NCBI GenBank assembly: GCA_002479215.1
Contig: DLME01000241.1
Coordinates: forward strand, 1-36,036
DNA: 36,036 nt
DNA from: Syntrophaceae bacterium UBA7544
Lineage (GTDB): Bacteria > Desulfobacterota > Syntrophia > Syntrophales > Smithellaceae
Reading direction: 5' to 3'
Under the pieces are notes generated by a model. It searched no databases. It saw only the letters and a program-made list of their open reading frames with translations, and was not told the DNA's origin. The translations under genes were made by a program, and so were the position numbers. Positions 35,907 through 36,036 of the stretch are shown here, piece after piece; position 1 is the stretch's first letter, and each line of letters starts with the position of its first letter.

Positions 35907-36036
35907 ATTGATATTTGCTTTTTCATAGACTCGATTGTCGCACAATTAAACTATTTACAACTAGCCGGAAATATATAGTCAGCATAAAATATAAAAGAAT
36001 TACTGCCCGGCTAAGACATTATCTGATTATTTTTCT

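Overview
The window most resembles a chromosomal stretch from an anaerobic, syntrophic-type deltaproteobacterium (Desulfobacterota, Syntrophus/Smithella-like). This placement is an inference from gene content: an F1Fo ATP synthase operon with paired b and b' subunits, a bactofilin next to a complete mreBCD-mrdA-rodA operon, an AmrS-type radical SAM enzyme, molybdenum-cofactor genes and a selenocysteine tRNA. No 16S rRNA or other decisive marker is present.

Layout. 1-3180 (+): the end of a MacB-type efflux operon (ATPase fragment, permease, NodT-like outer-membrane lipoprotein), more GC-rich than most of the window. 3407-7108 (-): accessory genes, namely an iron-sulfur flavoprotein, an EcsC-family protein beside an attC-like site, two cell-envelope proteins sharing a split Cys-containing module, and a molbindin with a near-consensus promoter. 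7352-10575 (-): moaA, a frameshifted tautomerase, a methyltransferase and amrS, closely packed. 10835-13822 (+): greA, an IS91-family transposase remnant, a lipase-like lipoprotein and an RCC1-repeat pseudogene. 13924-20105 (-): atpF'-atpF-atpH-atpA-atpG-atpD-atpC with a clear terminator at the end and a terminator-like hairpin in the leader. Genes for subunits a and c are not here. 20388-26416 (-): bactofilin and mreB-mreC-mreD-mrdA-rodA. 26607-28205 (+): a PpiD-like chaperone that seems to lack its parvulin domain. 28355-30020: tRNA-Ala(GGC), tRNA-Leu(CAA), a LysR regulator and tRNA-Sec. 30239-31141 (+): a Nudix hydrolase. 31276-33414 (-): TPM-domain protein, nucleotidyltransferase and LemA. 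33599-35143 (+): a cobalamin-binding-type radical SAM protein. 35307-35906 (-): mobA.

Functional links. The Mre/PBP2/RodA set forms the elongasome that builds the lateral wall, with bactofilin as a likely cytoskeletal companion. The Mo genes (molbindin, moaA, mobA) and tRNA-Sec together fit a cell using molybdo- or tungsto-selenoenzymes such as formate dehydrogenases; none of those enzymes is encoded here. Accessory debris (IS91 remnant, RCC1 pseudogene, possible MFS remnant, attC-like site) is concentrated between about 4.2 and 13.9 kb.

Most notable signals: (1) a 75-bp hairpin element present twice, directly after two unrelated genes, with two compensatory base-pair changes that support a conserved RNA or DNA structure; (2) tRNA-Sec behind a promoter whose spacer contains a perfect 7-bp palindrome, next to a divergent LysR gene; (3) a terminator-like hairpin overlapped by a short leader reading frame just before atpF'; (4) two genes broken by single-base changes in homopolymers and one by a Trp-to-stop change. 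I do not see a complete new defence or metabolic system. The repeated hairpin is the best candidate for something undescribed.
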